This document shows, piece by piece, positions 9,569 to 19,144 of a DNA stretch of 23,099 bases (position 1 is the stretch's first letter; each line of letters opens with the position of its first letter). The notes under the pieces were generated by a model. The model had not been told where the DNA came from and made no database searches. It saw nothing but the letters and a program-made list of their open reading frames with translations. The translations under genes and the position numbers were made by a program. This DNA comes from Isoetes engelmannii (taxonomy: Eukaryota > Streptophyta > Lycopodiopsida > Isoetales > Isoetaceae): contig JAANSK020251718.1 of the NCBI GenBank assembly GCA_011763485.2, forward strand, positions 1-23,099, read 5' to 3'.

Positions 9569-10790
9569 GGCTGCTAGGTTTGGGTCCTTCAGCAATCTTG
9601 TATTATGTATTAGATATTCAACGGCTACGATGTTTTAAAGCATTGAACTTTAATGTAACACTTGCTGTCGCCCAAATGTCAAATATTCCTTTAGTTGGTC
9701 ATGGCTTAGTTCTGCCTCTTGTTGTTGACACCTAATGATGATATTGGCCCCTATCCCTTAATTTTTTGCATTAAAGCCTTAACCCTTCTTTGGAGAGGAT
9801 GTATGTCCATGTCTTCCAATGCGGATGCCAAAGGCTAGGACTATGGCTAAGTTTGGGACGCTTGTGTCTATGTATGCAGCATTGTGCGTTCACCATAGAT
9901 GGCAGGATATAGACAATCTGCTACAAAAATCATACATTTCAGAGTTCAGTTTCCAAGCGGCAGTTTGGAGTCAGGGTCATTGTTGGAGTAGGGGGAATAT
10001 AATATGTATGTCTGTTGTGAGACATGTTCATATATTTGAAGTGTTCGGGTCGCTATGCATTTTGGGGGTTTCTAATCTTAAAACTGTTGTGTATTCTACT
10101 CCATCATTTGCTTCTTGTATATATCAATCATGTTAAAATCGCAATTAGAACTTTGAACTAGAAGGTTCCTCCCATAAACCTTCAGGTGGTGTAGTTTCCT
10201 CGTCATTGCCTTCCTTCACCTCCCAACTACTCCACAGAGCTTCTTCAACGATGGCATAGGTTCAGCGATGGCGCAACGATTCTTTTATAGAGATTCTTAT
10301 GTAGATTCTTGTATAGGAGCGGCGATTCTTCTGTAGCGCTTCTTTGGAAGTGTAGTGCAAGGGGGGTGCACATTTGTAGTGCGTAAATAACATCAACAAA
10401 TACTTTTAGGGGTTTTTTTATTAGCACTTGCTTACGTATATGTACCCAAAAAAGATATGCAAGTACAGGCTTAGTTGCAAAAAAAAAAACACTAAGGTGT
10501 ATAAAATATGTATAAAAATATATAAAAAAGTTGAGATGGGCAAAGAATACATGTAAAAGTATACCAGTTTCTCTGTAGAAATATTTTATGGGGTACAAGT
10601 ATGAAAAGGAGTTTTCTGTTAGAACAATGGTAAATAAGGGGTTTTTATCTTACTCCATCTTCGCAGATCGCATATCCAATAGACATATATATGAATCCCC
10701 CGGGATGAAGTGATTCTAATATAGATTGGCAGCGATGGCAAGACTATGGAACACTGATGCCCTTTTCTAGTGAGGCCTTCCTAAACGTGG
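9563..10790. other. Anonymous region upstream of RPN5
   Basis: The first few hundred bases must contain the RPN5 promoter, but no clear TATA box or known motif cluster is visible. An open plus-strand frame at 9819-10136 resembles nothing I know. Around 10255-10345 degenerate AGATTCTT words recur (weak minisatellite). The stretch around 10380-10600 is AT-rich with poly(A/T) runs. Confidence 0.4.
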
Positions 10791-10791
10791 G

Positions 10792-11107
10792 GATCTTGTC
10801 TCAAAAGCTGGAAGACCCTGCAAAACCATGTGTAAATCCCCTGCAAATCTAAAGCAAAGTGCATCCTCCGCTTCTAATGTGAATCCCCGTTTTCTAAAGC
10901 GAAGGAGCACAATTGAAAGAGACCCTATTAGATCTAGCGGCATAGCTTGCAACCCCCAAACTTCTGGCTTTCTTCAAAGCCATCGAAATTTTTCTCTTTG
11001 TTGTTCTATAGTTTGTGGCTTTCTTGACCTTAGAATGCAAGATCTTGTCTCAAACCTCGGAAGGCCCTGCAAAACGGCCCTAAATCCCTTGCAAATTCGA
11101 CATAAAT
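10792..11107 (+). repeat. Diverged direct repeat, about 65 nt, 249 nt apart
   Basis: Blocks at about 10792-10857 and 11041-11106 share GATCTTGTCTCAAA, then GGAAG(A/G)CCCTGCAAAAC, then TAAATCCC(C/T)TGCAAAT. They differ at roughly a quarter of positions. They could be two copies of an old repeat or the arms of a decayed element, since the sequence between them is not repeated. No protein family is recognised. Confidence 0.65.
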
Positions 11108-11109
11108 CT

Positions 11110-12000
11110 GATGAAGGCACTATTCAATTTTAGTCTTTCCTTCCACCTCTGTCAATGGAGCTGGATCAATCCACCTTGGGATCCCTTTTCTCTTCGTTGG
11201 AGGGTCTTACTTCGTTCATGTTCCTCCACCTTTTGGTGCTTATATTCGCCTGGTTAAAAGGCTACCTTCCTATGAAGGCCTCTCTTCTGGCAGTGGGTGT
11301 AGTAGGTCCAATGTGGGACTCTGTATCTGGATCTGCGTTTGCCATGGACAAGCGCAGAAATCTGTATTGTTCTGGGGGTGGGTAGAGGCCTCTTTCTGCA
11401 GAATGTCTTTCCTATGCATTTTCATTTTATCGCTGCTGCAATATTAATTATACAGTTTCATAAAGAAATTATAGGGGAGTGAGAGTAAGGGAAAGAGAGA
11501 AGATGTGGAGGAAGAACTAAGAGAGATAGTGGGAACCATATGCTGGGGCTTGATTGATAGCAACAGTTCATAACAAGTCTAGTCCCTATACGCTGCTGTT
11601 AGAAATCTATAGTGGTGCTAGGTGAGTGGGGAGGGCTATATTGCCTAGTATATGGTTGCTAATTGTAATTGAGGTCACACTATGCACTTTTGACATGTAG
11701 CCTAGATGGAAAGTAGTTAAGGAGGAGGGGGAAGGAAAGGGGGGATATGAGGGCATAGGTGGTGTCGTGCCGTAACTAAAGTCGGTCTCTCGCTTTGCTG
11801 TAGTGTTGTGTCATTTTGCGCCTGCATTTCTGCAAGGCCTCTGCTTGCCCCACCTGGTCCCGTTGCTGAAGCCTGGCAGCTAGAGTTGCAAAACCCATTC
11901 TCTCTAGTAGCAGCCTTGAGCTATGAAAGATGGGCATTCCTTCTTCTTTGCTCCCCAAGTGTTTAACATTGGGTCAGAATCTGGATCTACGCCGTTTATA
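11110..12000. other. Anonymous stretch
   Basis: Open frames at 11155-11385 (+) and 11776-11958 (-) have no recognisable motif. The second is rich in Gln, Lys and Arg, as in some RNA-binding element proteins, but that is not enough to name it. A purine-rich tract lies around 11475-11535 and another at 11710-11750. Confidence 0.35.
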
Positions 12001-12368
12001 ATGGCACTTTTATTCTAGTTGTCCTGCTAGGCGTGGGAGCATCTGGCAACTGGGGTCACGCAGCCCGACCCTTAGGCGGTCATCTGAAGTAGCAAGTCTG
12101 AGCTCTTCTCGTGAACAATACGCTGCCCTCCCGCCGTGGTGGATTGGGTTCATCCAGGACCCCATACGTGTTACAGGATTATGCGTACACGGAGGGATCT
12201 TAGTGGGCGTCTGCCCCTAGTAGTGCCTGCGAAGAAGCGAGTGTTGAGACCGTTACTTGGGTTTCCTCCTATAGTAGCAGGTAACGAAAGGAGTTTGATT
12301 GCTAGCTATGGGCAGGCAAGTATGGACATCCCTCCAGTCGCGGCTTAAAAAAAATAATAAAAAAAATT
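12000..12368 (+). other. GC-richer segment ending in an A-rich tail; possible retroposed sequence
   Basis: A segment of clearly higher GC than its flanks ends abruptly at an A-rich run (AAAAAAAATAATAAAAAAAA, about 12348-12367). This is how poly(A)-tailed retroposed copies look. The frame open at 12136-12348 has no known motif, no tRNA promoter boxes are visible, and I found no target duplication. It could be a retrocopy, a LINE or SINE end, or chance. Confidence 0.35.
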
Positions 12369-12369
12369 G

Positions 12370-13480
12370 TTTACTAACCACTTCTACTTCTATATCAAAA
12401 CTTCTCTATCTAACCCTTTTATTGACACACCTTCCATTTCTAATTCTGGTGAAGCTACTTCTCAGTTTTTTTAATTAAAATATTGATTGCATGAGGATGG
12501 CAACCCATTCACCTCGATTCTGCTGCTTATCAACACTTGCAATTCTTCATCTGTTATATTCACCCATGTAGCCACTGGCCAACTACATGTCAATTAGAAG
12601 CACTGATAATACTGTAATCAGGACACCATAGATACTGCACATTGTTTGAAAAAACTACATCATCTATTCATGCTCCACATTTTGATGCCTTCCGATCCCA
12701 TAAAAAGAAAGAGAAATAGTGGATTTATCCCCTTATTAATACATGTGTGGTTTGGACACGTACATGTTGGTTTGAGAGATATGTATAGCACTAGCTATAT
12801 CCATTCTTGTAAGCAACACGAAAACTGGGGATCTCGTTCTATCTGGGAATGGAAAACGATGCTCTGATCTCGCTCAACTGGTAAACAACAGATAAATCCC
12901 CAGTTTCCATGTGGTGGAGGGATGGAACTGGGGTGTGAAGGTGACCATTAAGTCTCGTTGATCCTTGGAATATTAAAGAATATTCTATAAAAAACCAGGA
13001 AAACACATCTCAAAAAAGCCTAAAATAAGAAAAAGAAATCCACGGAACAAAAATATAGCGCTAACTTATGTAAGGCAATATTATGATGTTTGTTTCGTAG
13101 CGAAGCTTCAAAATATAAATAGCTTGGATGAGGTTTAAGACAAACTATTATTGATGGAGAATCATCTGAACATTGATATGATAGATATAGATGGAGTTTA
13201 ATGTCCACGGTAAGCAAGTGCTTCAAGAGTATCTATTACCACACTCTCTTATGAAGTGTAGCTCCTAGTCCTTGGGTCGAAGAAAGGATGATTGAAACCA
13301 CGATATCTGAATGGATGGTACAAAGCCCTCCATCATGTCATGCCTTCTCAACTGAAGTACTAGCTTTCAAAGAAATAGCTACGCCCACTCCAGTCAGCCA
13401 TGGTGGAGCACCAGCATCTTACTCCACAGATAATTGCATCGTGTTTTGAAAGACCATACTAGATTAGAATTGATGCAGGG
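12370..13480. other. Gene-free stretch
   Basis: No recognisable coding or RNA gene. An 11-bp inverted repeat (AAACTGGGGAT at 12822-12832 and its complement at 12896-12906) could form a loose hairpin. The right part may contain further decayed LINE sequence upstream of the clear homology that starts near 13480. Confidence 0.4.
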
Positions 13481-14884
13481 TAGAAACCATGAGGATGCAT
13501 GATATGTAAGTGTTATCATTAGCATACACCTCAGAATCCCATCATCTATGACTTTACACCATTGGACAAACTTTTCAAAGGCATGCAGTGCCATCTGGAT
13601 GCCCAGAACACTTTTTGCCAAGCCACTCACATGCGCGCCAATCTAATCAAGACTAAGGTGATGCTAGTCTCGTCCTCACGACATCCAATGCCTCCCTCGT
13701 TTACTTACTGGGGGTGAAACGTGGAGGTAACACCCACCTACAAGTATTTGGGAGTGGAGTTTCCTTTTACCACCCACTGGAACACTTCCATCCGGGTACG
13801 AATGCCAGCGGGTTGAGAGGCATTGTATGCAGAACAACAGTTATTAAGTAGAGTTGTATGACTGGGTCCATAAGTCACACTTGTTCAGGGTCTCGGTGGA
13901 GCCCGTTCTTCTATACTGGGTCGAAGTGTGGACCGGGGTGGTATCCCTGGCTACTTGGAATGACTTGGAGCAGGTGCAGAAAGCCTTTCTCGCTCAAGCA
14001 CTTGGGGTTAAATCCATACCATATCAGATTCTTTTGCAAAAGACAGGTTTCGTGCCTCATTAGAGGGCGACCCTTGATCGCCACCTCATTTACTTTCAGA
14101 AGGTGGCCGGTATGGACGATGCTCGTCTTCCCCACCTGGCTTATACCGTGGCAATGAGTCTGCAATAATCCAAAGCATGTTGGAAGGAGAAACAAGCTAA
14201 GTGGCTAGCACGATGGAATGTGCAGGAACACAGGTGCATACATGTGCAAATAGCCATAATTTGAGGCAATACCTTGAACGCTTGCTTCCTCAATAAGCTT
14301 TGTGATGCCAACACCCTGGAACAAGTCAAGACATCACATTACCAGTGCCAGATAAACCTCACGCTTGTACGGGGTCCAACAACACTACCTGCGTACCCAT
14401 TTGCCCATGAAAAGATGCAGACTCATCGTTTCAATTCGCACAGGAGCCCATCGTCGCAGAATTGAGATAGGCAGATGGATTGCGATGGCGCGCCAGGACA
14501 GACTTTGTCAGTGCTGCCAGTTGGGGGTCACTGAGGATGAGTGTCACACTCTTTAGAGCTGTCCAACATTTGGTCAAATACGTGCACACTATGCTGAGTT
14601 GATCCAGCCCAACCAGCCACTGCATGTGATGTTGAGCACAGCTTCAGTGCGATCGCTGGGATCATACCTTCAGGAGTGATGGATGTGCGCTTATGTTCTC
14701 AGACATTATCTTGACATTTACCAAAATGTACCATGATGTATATTTGTACAGTTTGTTAGCATTCTTATAACTGCCAAGGTCTTTCCTTCGAAAACCCTTC
14801 GGGGCGAGGGTTTTTTACAATAATATGTTTGTTGTGCTCCTCGATTAGGTCCTGCAGGCCGATTGGTGTTCGTGGACGATAAAA
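13480..14884 (+). mobile_element. LINE 3' half, family A, copy 2 (end of RT through 3' tail)
   Basis: Plus-strand pieces in LINE order: LDKLFKGMQCHLDAQNTFCQ (13560 on), NLIKTKVMLVSS, VEVTPTYKYLGVEF (about 13720-13760), then WNDLEQVQKAFLAQALGVKS and IPYQILLQKTGFVPH (to 14063), then YFQKVAGMDDARLPHLAYTV. In shifted frame follow HEKMQTHR, RLIVSIRTGAH, QDRLCQCCQLGVTEDECHTL and QIRAHYAELIQPNQPLHVML. The CQCC..G..EDECHTL..SC pattern is the zf-RVT zinc-binding motif. Many stops and several frame changes make it dead. The 3' UTR repeats the copy-1 design: hairpin AAAACCCT (14791-14798) with AGGGTTTT (14807-14814), and terminal block TAGGTCC...CGTGGACGATAAAA (14846-14884). The tail passes into TCAA-like sequence rather than poly(A). 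Confidence 0.85.
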
Positions 14885-15034
14885 CTCAATTAAATCTTCC
14901 TGATCTAGACCAAAGCTTCTTTCATTTTTTGGTTTAATTTTACTCAATTCGTCATAGTCATGTTACTTAGACATTTTATCCTAGTTACATTACAAAGGAA
15001 CATACTATGCACACCACAAATCATATATCATGAA

Positions 15035-15372
15035 TTGCCCTTCGGGACATGGTCTAGTGGCAGGACATTAAATCACCACACCCGAGGTCACGGGTTTAAA
15101 CCTGGCCAATATCGGTCTAGTAACGGGTACCTTAAAATCCTATTGCCCCGAGGTCACGGGTTCAAGTATGACCAATTGGTCTTGTGGTAGAGACCTTAAA
15201 CCTGTCAGTTGTAATGGATAATCACATGCATAACAGCTCCTAGCATAGAATCAGAATGATCGCGCTTAGGAGTGCATTGGCTTCCATGTGATCTGTAGAA
15301 TAATGTGAAGTATAATGTAATCATGATGTGATGATGAATAGACTGACACTCTTCAATAAAAAAAATATATAT
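15035..15372 (+). mobile_element. tRNA-derived SINE with tandem heads
   Basis: The insert is flanked by ATATCATGAA (15025-15034) and ATATCACGAA (15373-15382), a 10-nt target duplication with one mismatch. The head holds pol III box A TGGTCTAGTGG (15050-15060) and a box-B-like GGGTTTAAACC (15092-15102). A second set follows, GGTCTAGTAACG (about 15114) and GGTTCAAGTAT (about 15159-15169), and a third box-A-like TGGTCTTGTGG lies near 15178. Both box B regions are preceded by CCGAGGTCACGG. The spacing and sequence resemble tRNA-Gly or tRNA-Glu heads. The body has no tRNA similarity and ends in CAATAAAAAAAATATATAT. A head array plus A-rich tail plus target duplication supports a SINE. Confidence 0.7.
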
Positions 15373-15739
15373 ATATCACGAACATTTTTCAAGATGAATT
15401 AAGGACAATGCACTAACCAAGGAGAGAGCGGTTCAAGCTAATATTGAGGTTTACATAACAACATTAGGTACCTGGTATCCAGTAGCAACTTAGACATACC
15501 TACTCAGTACATTGGCTTCCATGTAATCTGTAGAATAATGTGAAGTATAATTTAAGCATGACGTGATGATGAATAGACTGACACCCTTCAATAAAAAAAA
15601 TATATATCACGAACATTTTCAAGATGAATTAAGGACAATGCACTAACCAAGGAGAGAGCGGTTCAAGCTAATATTGAGGTTTACATAACAACATTAGGTA
15701 CCTGGTATCTAGTAGCAACTTGGACATACCTACTTTAGA
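15275..15739 (+). repeat. Secondary 235-nt tandem duplication
   Basis: Copies at 15275-15509 and 15510-15739 both start CATTGGCTTCCATGT and carry the SINE 3' body, its A-rich tail and adjoining flank (TATCACGAACATT, GGTACCTGGTATC). They are nearly identical, differing mainly in the length of the AT tail and a few substitutions. The duplication breakpoint is inside the SINE, so it postdates SINE insertion. Confidence 0.9.
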
Positions 15740-15819
15740 GGCAGTTAACTGTTGTGATAAGGGGATGTTACTAGATGCTACATGTGTATTTTGCATAATG
15801 TGTATTCAACGATCAGTAT

Positions 15820-16212
15820 AGGCCGATTGTTGTTCATGGACGATAAAATTCAACTCAATCAATCATCCTGATCTAGACCAAAGGTTCTTTCATTCTTTGG
15901 TTTAATTTTGTTCAATTCATCATAGTCACACGTTACTTAGACATCTTATCCTAGTTATGATACAAAAGAACATACTAGGCACACCACAAATCATATATCA
16001 CAAACATTATTCAAGAGTGATTGAGGACAATGCACTAACCAAGGAGAGAGTGGTTCAAGCTAATATGGAGGTTTACATAACAACATTAGGTACCTGGTAT
16101 CGAGCAGCAGCTTAGACATACCTACTTTAGAGGCAGGTAACTCATGTGATAAGGGATGTTGCTAGATGTTACATGTGTATTTTGCAAAATGTGCATTCAG
16201 CGATCAATAGAG
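15820..16212 (+). repeat. Tandem duplication copy 2, SINE-free
   Basis: Starts directly after copy 1 with AGGCCGATTGTTGTTCATGG and runs through the same flank to TCAGCGATCAATAG. At 15995-16004 the site reads ATATCACAAA and passes straight into the flank, so this copy keeps the empty SINE site. The copies differ by scattered substitutions, roughly one in ten bases by eye. Confidence 0.85.
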
Positions 16213-16480
16213 ATTCATTTGTATACCTAAAATGTTAATAAATTGATCAGGCTCCTGATTATGTAAAGTTGTTTTTTTTTTAATAAACAACATGCAGGCA
16301 TGTTTCTTTGCAATAAATATTCCTTCTTCTTGGGCTGTTACCAGATGTTGCATATGTATATTAAAATATAGGAATATCTATCTGCAGAATGTGGACTCTA
16401 AATCAGCCATCAGTAGAAATTCACTTGTATATGTCTCACATGTTAATAAAGATAAGAGACTCCTGGTTATGTAAGATATG
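16138..16480 (+). repeat. Diverged local duplication, about 150 nt, two copies
   Basis: About 16138-16288 and 16335-16480 share the order GGG(A/C)TGTT, AGATGTT(A/G)CAT(G/A)TGTAT, CA(A/G)AATGTG, ATTCA(T/C)TTGTATA, ATGTTAATAAA and CTCCTG(A/G)TTATGTAA. Divergence is much higher than in the adjacent tandem duplication, so this is an older event in the same flank. It lies in the 3' side of the ARM-repeat gene. Confidence 0.6.
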
Positions 16481-16651
16481 CTATTTTTGACTAACAGCAT
16501 GCCTCAGCCAAGCCTGTTGGCAATTCATGTATGTTCCTTCTTCTTCCACAGCATAGGGCGATGTAGCCAAAGACTACTAATAACACCACACTCCACTCTG
16601 GAAAGAACAGGAAACTATGAGATCATTTTCATCCACTTGAAACTCCTGATG

Positions 16652-17953
16652 TCATGAAGACAATGGAACACAAACCAATGCCCTTTGCTGTAAGTGCCGC
16701 ATGGCCTGTTCCATGCTTAACTGCACCATCTCTGCAAGCATAGCTCTTGGACTTTGGCTGCCCTTCTTAACACCTTTAGTGATGTGCAACATATTGTCAA
16801 AAGTCATGGACAGATTGCTTTCCCTAGATGATTTTGGGGCTGAATCCCTAAGCAGTTCAAGCAGTGCATGGGCGCGTTGCTGAGCTCTTGGACTGCCCTG
16901 CACAGTAAGCTCTAGAAGCCCGGGAATTGCACCCTCTTCAAGTATTGCCCTCCTGTACATGCATCTATTACTCTCACACAAAGCAAGCAAAATTCCCACT
17001 GCATAATCTCTGCTTTGAAATGAACCATCCTCAAGTACTTCAACCAATGCAAGAATCCCACCTGGCACATTTCCAATAGCAGCTCTACCTTCTTCACATG
17101 ATGCAATTGACTCTAATATGTAAGTAGACTTTTCAGCTATTTTGGAAGATTTTTTGCAGCCTTTCAACAGCTTCAGAAGAGGCACCACAACTTCAGCACC
17201 AAGAATAGGTATTACATTCTCTTGAGAAGTTGATAGATTGTAGAGGGCCATTACCGCATCTACTTTGCCTTGCAGGCTTCCAGACTTGAGCATATCCACT
17301 AGCAGAGGAATAGCCCCAGAGGAAGAAATAACAGGCTTGTTCGATGGAGCAGCCGAGAGTGTATATAATGTGGCTGCTGCAGTTTCACGTAGTTTTTCAA
17401 TCTCACATTCCAGCAGTTCTATCAATGGCTTGATAGCCCCAGCTTTCACAATATTTAGCTTGTTGCTGCAAGATATACCATTTTGAGCTTTACTCACAAA
17501 ACCAAGACAAACGAGTACTCAAAGCCAAATACTTTGTAATCTAAAAAGGTAAATATGCACATGAACAAACCAAAGAACATTTTCACACCAACTAAGACGA
17601 TGCAGATACTCCAAAAGAAAAGAAAACAGAAACGACAAATAGAATGGAATATCGTACCTTTCATTGCCCACAGCAAGGTTCAGCAGGGCAAGAAGAGCAG
17701 CTTCCTTAGCCTTTAGGCAAGAAGACCTTAACATGGAAACCAGGGGAAGAATGACACCCACAGTGGCAAGATATGCCCTGGTTTTCGCAGAAGTCTTGGT
17801 GAGTTTTCTGACTTCCTTGGCTGCCTTAATCCGAACATCTTCGGATCCGAAGATGAGCAACCACGGCAGGGAATGCATGTTCTGCTTTGTTTTATTTTTT
17901 GGATCAATATCGAGCCGTGGTACTGCAGCGGATCCGGCGCCCTTCCAATCCAT
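16652..17953 (-). CDS. Armadillo-repeat protein, U-box-less PUB4-like family, two exons
   Basis: Exon 1 is 17953-17658 and exon 2 is 17465-16652, joined across a 192-nt GT-AG intron that splits a Ser codon. The 1110-nt CDS gives 369 residues ending in TGA. The protein is a run of about six to seven ARM repeats of roughly 42 residues from about residue 40 to 320, with blocks such as AYLATVGVILPLVSMLRS, NIVKAGAIKPLIELLECE, VISSSGAIPLLVDMLKSG and ILEEGAIPGLLELTVQGSP. A conserved C-terminal tail follows (AMLAEMVQLSMEQAMRHLQQ). This layout matches Arabidopsis ARM proteins such as At4g16490, which lack the U-box of the related E3 ligases. There is no U-box in exon 1 and no room for one, since the ARM repeats begin within the first 40 residues. 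Probable role is protein-protein interaction; partners cannot be read from sequence. No breaks are seen, so it looks intact. An internal Met at residue 26 is an alternative start. Confidence 0.9.
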
Positions 17954-18062
17954 CTAGATGATTCGAGTCCAAAGGCGCGCTAGGGTTTAGCTGCTGGCAT
18001 AGAGATTCCTTTTCGCGCTTCCGGATTAGGACTGACTGGACCATGGCGATGGCGATGGCCAT
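17904..18062 (-). other. Possible upstream ORF overlapping the ARM-gene start
   Basis: On the minus strand an ATG at 18062, 109 nt upstream of the main ATG, opens a 52-codon frame out of phase with the main ORF. It ends in TGA at 17906-17904, inside the main coding region. It begins with Ala-Ile repeats (ATG GCC ATC GCC ATC GCC ATG G) and its second Met is in a strong GCCATGG context. It matters only if transcription starts upstream of 18062, which the sequence cannot show. It may equally lie in the promoter. Confidence 0.3.
17980..17989 (-). promoter_or_regulatory. Telo-box upstream of the ARM-repeat gene
   Basis: On the minus strand the sequence reads TAAACCCTAG, containing AAACCCTA, about 27 nt upstream of the ARM-gene ATG. 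Telo-boxes are known in promoters and 5' leaders of plant housekeeping genes. The close placement next to a start codon supports a regulatory or leader role, but the transcription start is not known. Confidence 0.5.
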
Positions 18063-18229
18063 TGTTTTATTATTTAGTTAGGCCAGTCGGCTGGCTGGCT
18101 CGGCCGATTCTTTTGCTTCTTTTTTTTTTCTTATTAATATTTTTTAACTATTTGCTAGAATATTAGAATATTCGTTGTTGGTGTTTGTTTTCCAGCCAGT
18201 TGGTGACATGTGATGTCGAATAGAAAGGG
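18010..18229. other. Upstream region of the ARM-repeat gene
   Basis: On the minus strand this carries the likely promoter. It has a GC-rich patch with CAGCCAGCCGAC (18082-18098) and, further upstream, a long A-rich tract (about 18110-18150 on the minus strand). No canonical TATA box can be assigned with confidence; TATTAATA occurs near 18133. Confidence 0.3.
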
Positions 18230-18364
18230 GGAAAGGCATTCCCGCAGCCTCCAGCCACCTGCAAAATCAGGAAGCATCGCGGGGGAAGGCATTCCCGTAA
18301 CCTCCGACCACCTGCAAAATCAGGGACCGCCGCGAATTTGCAGGTGGTTGGGCTGCAGAAATGC
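18230..18364. repeat. Foldback repeat: two direct units and one inverted arm
   Basis: Two direct units of 53 nt begin GGCATTCCCG(C/T)A at 18235 and 18288, and each contains CACCTGCAAAATCAGG. They are followed by an inverted arm at 18335-18364 (AATTTGCAGGTGGTTGGGCT onward to ATGCC). The second unit's 18288-18320 can pair with the arm around a 14-nt loop, giving a hairpin of about 30 bp. This resembles the terminal inverted repeats of a very short MITE or a foldback element. No target duplication is clear. Confidence 0.7.
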
Positions 18365-19144
18365 CTAACCCGTCTCTATTTCTATGGTGTCAAGCAACCT
18401 TATCTGCTTCTGCATGTTTTGGAAGCCCTTGGAAGGCCACTTTTGATTCTATATCAAGAATGGTAAATGAACCTCCAAGAGCCCACAACCAGTTTAAGGT
18501 CAATGATCCAAAATCATACATATGCCACTATGGTAAGCTACCCACTTCTTTTGCCTTTGTATTAGCCAGATGAGACGGAGAGACATCTTCATGTACTATG
18601 TACTGAGAAGGTGGTTCCTTCAAAGTAGTTCCATGTTTAAGAATATGAAGTCCACTAGATGCATCCTAGAATTGCATCCTTATAAGCTAACACCTCTCTA
18701 ACATCATATGCATTCATGTCATTCATGAAAAAAATGGAGCGTCTCAACTCTCCTGGAGTCATTATGTGTCTCTTTCATGCCTACGATATGCAGATTAAAG
18801 TCTCTAGATAAAGTATTAAGTGCTAGAACTTCTGTAGAATGCTTATTCTGACGATCATAATCTAGCGTGTATTCCATTAGAGATGTTTGCAATTCTACGT
18901 CAAGCATCTGAACCACATTCTTTTTTTAATTGAAGGCTTATATATATTCAATTTGAAAAAAGGACATATTGACATATGTATATGTACATATGTTTACAAG
19001 AAGAATCATTTTGGTAGGGCTAGTTTAGAGACCCTTCATAAACTTAGCATAAAAAGGCCCGAGGCCATAGTGAGATCAGAAAAATATAGTACTCCAAGGA
19101 TTATACGTAAACAAATAGCAGAAGTTTTATCTTTTATTCAAGTC
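18365..19144. other. Anonymous stretch between the foldback and LINE-associated repeats
   Basis: A minus-strand frame at 18719-18916 is open for 65 codons and may continue as degraded coding sequence toward 18590, but no family is recognisable. A plus-strand frame at 18361-18573 also lacks motifs. Nothing else is supported. Confidence 0.35.

Larger units (their letters stand above)
14856..15819 (+). repeat. Tandem duplication copy 1 (LINE tail plus flank), interrupted by a SINE
   Basis: Begins with AGGCCGATTGGTGTTCGTGG and CGATAAAA of the LINE tail, then unique flank (CCTGATCTAGACCAAAG, ATCCTAGTTA, CACACCACAAATCATATATCA). The flank is broken by the SINE at 15035-15372, continues with ACATTTTTCAAG and GGACAATGCACTAACCAAGG, and after a secondary 235-nt duplication ends near CAACGATCAGTA. 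The same order, without the SINE, appears immediately downstream. Confidence 0.85.

Noticed and set aside
9819-10136. A 105-codon plus-strand ORF upstream of RPN5
   Set aside because: No motif, odd composition for a protein, and no splice or context support.
15050-15170. A functional tRNA gene pair
   Set aside because: The boxes are present but the acceptor and anticodon stems do not pair and box B is imperfect. The A-rich tail and target duplication favour a SINE.
15322-15346. A box C/D snoRNA (TGATGA with nearby CTGA)
   Set aside because: The boxes are far too close together and lie in the SINE body; no terminal stem.
17519-17657. Read-through of ARM exon 1 into the intron as a shorter protein
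   Set aside because: The frame continues into a hydrophobic stretch with no ARM character, while a good GT donor at 17657 and a matching acceptor restore the ARM repeat.
18719-18916. A minus-strand ORF as a host exon
   Set aside because: The 65 codons resemble nothing I recognise, and flanking frames are closed without clear splice sites.
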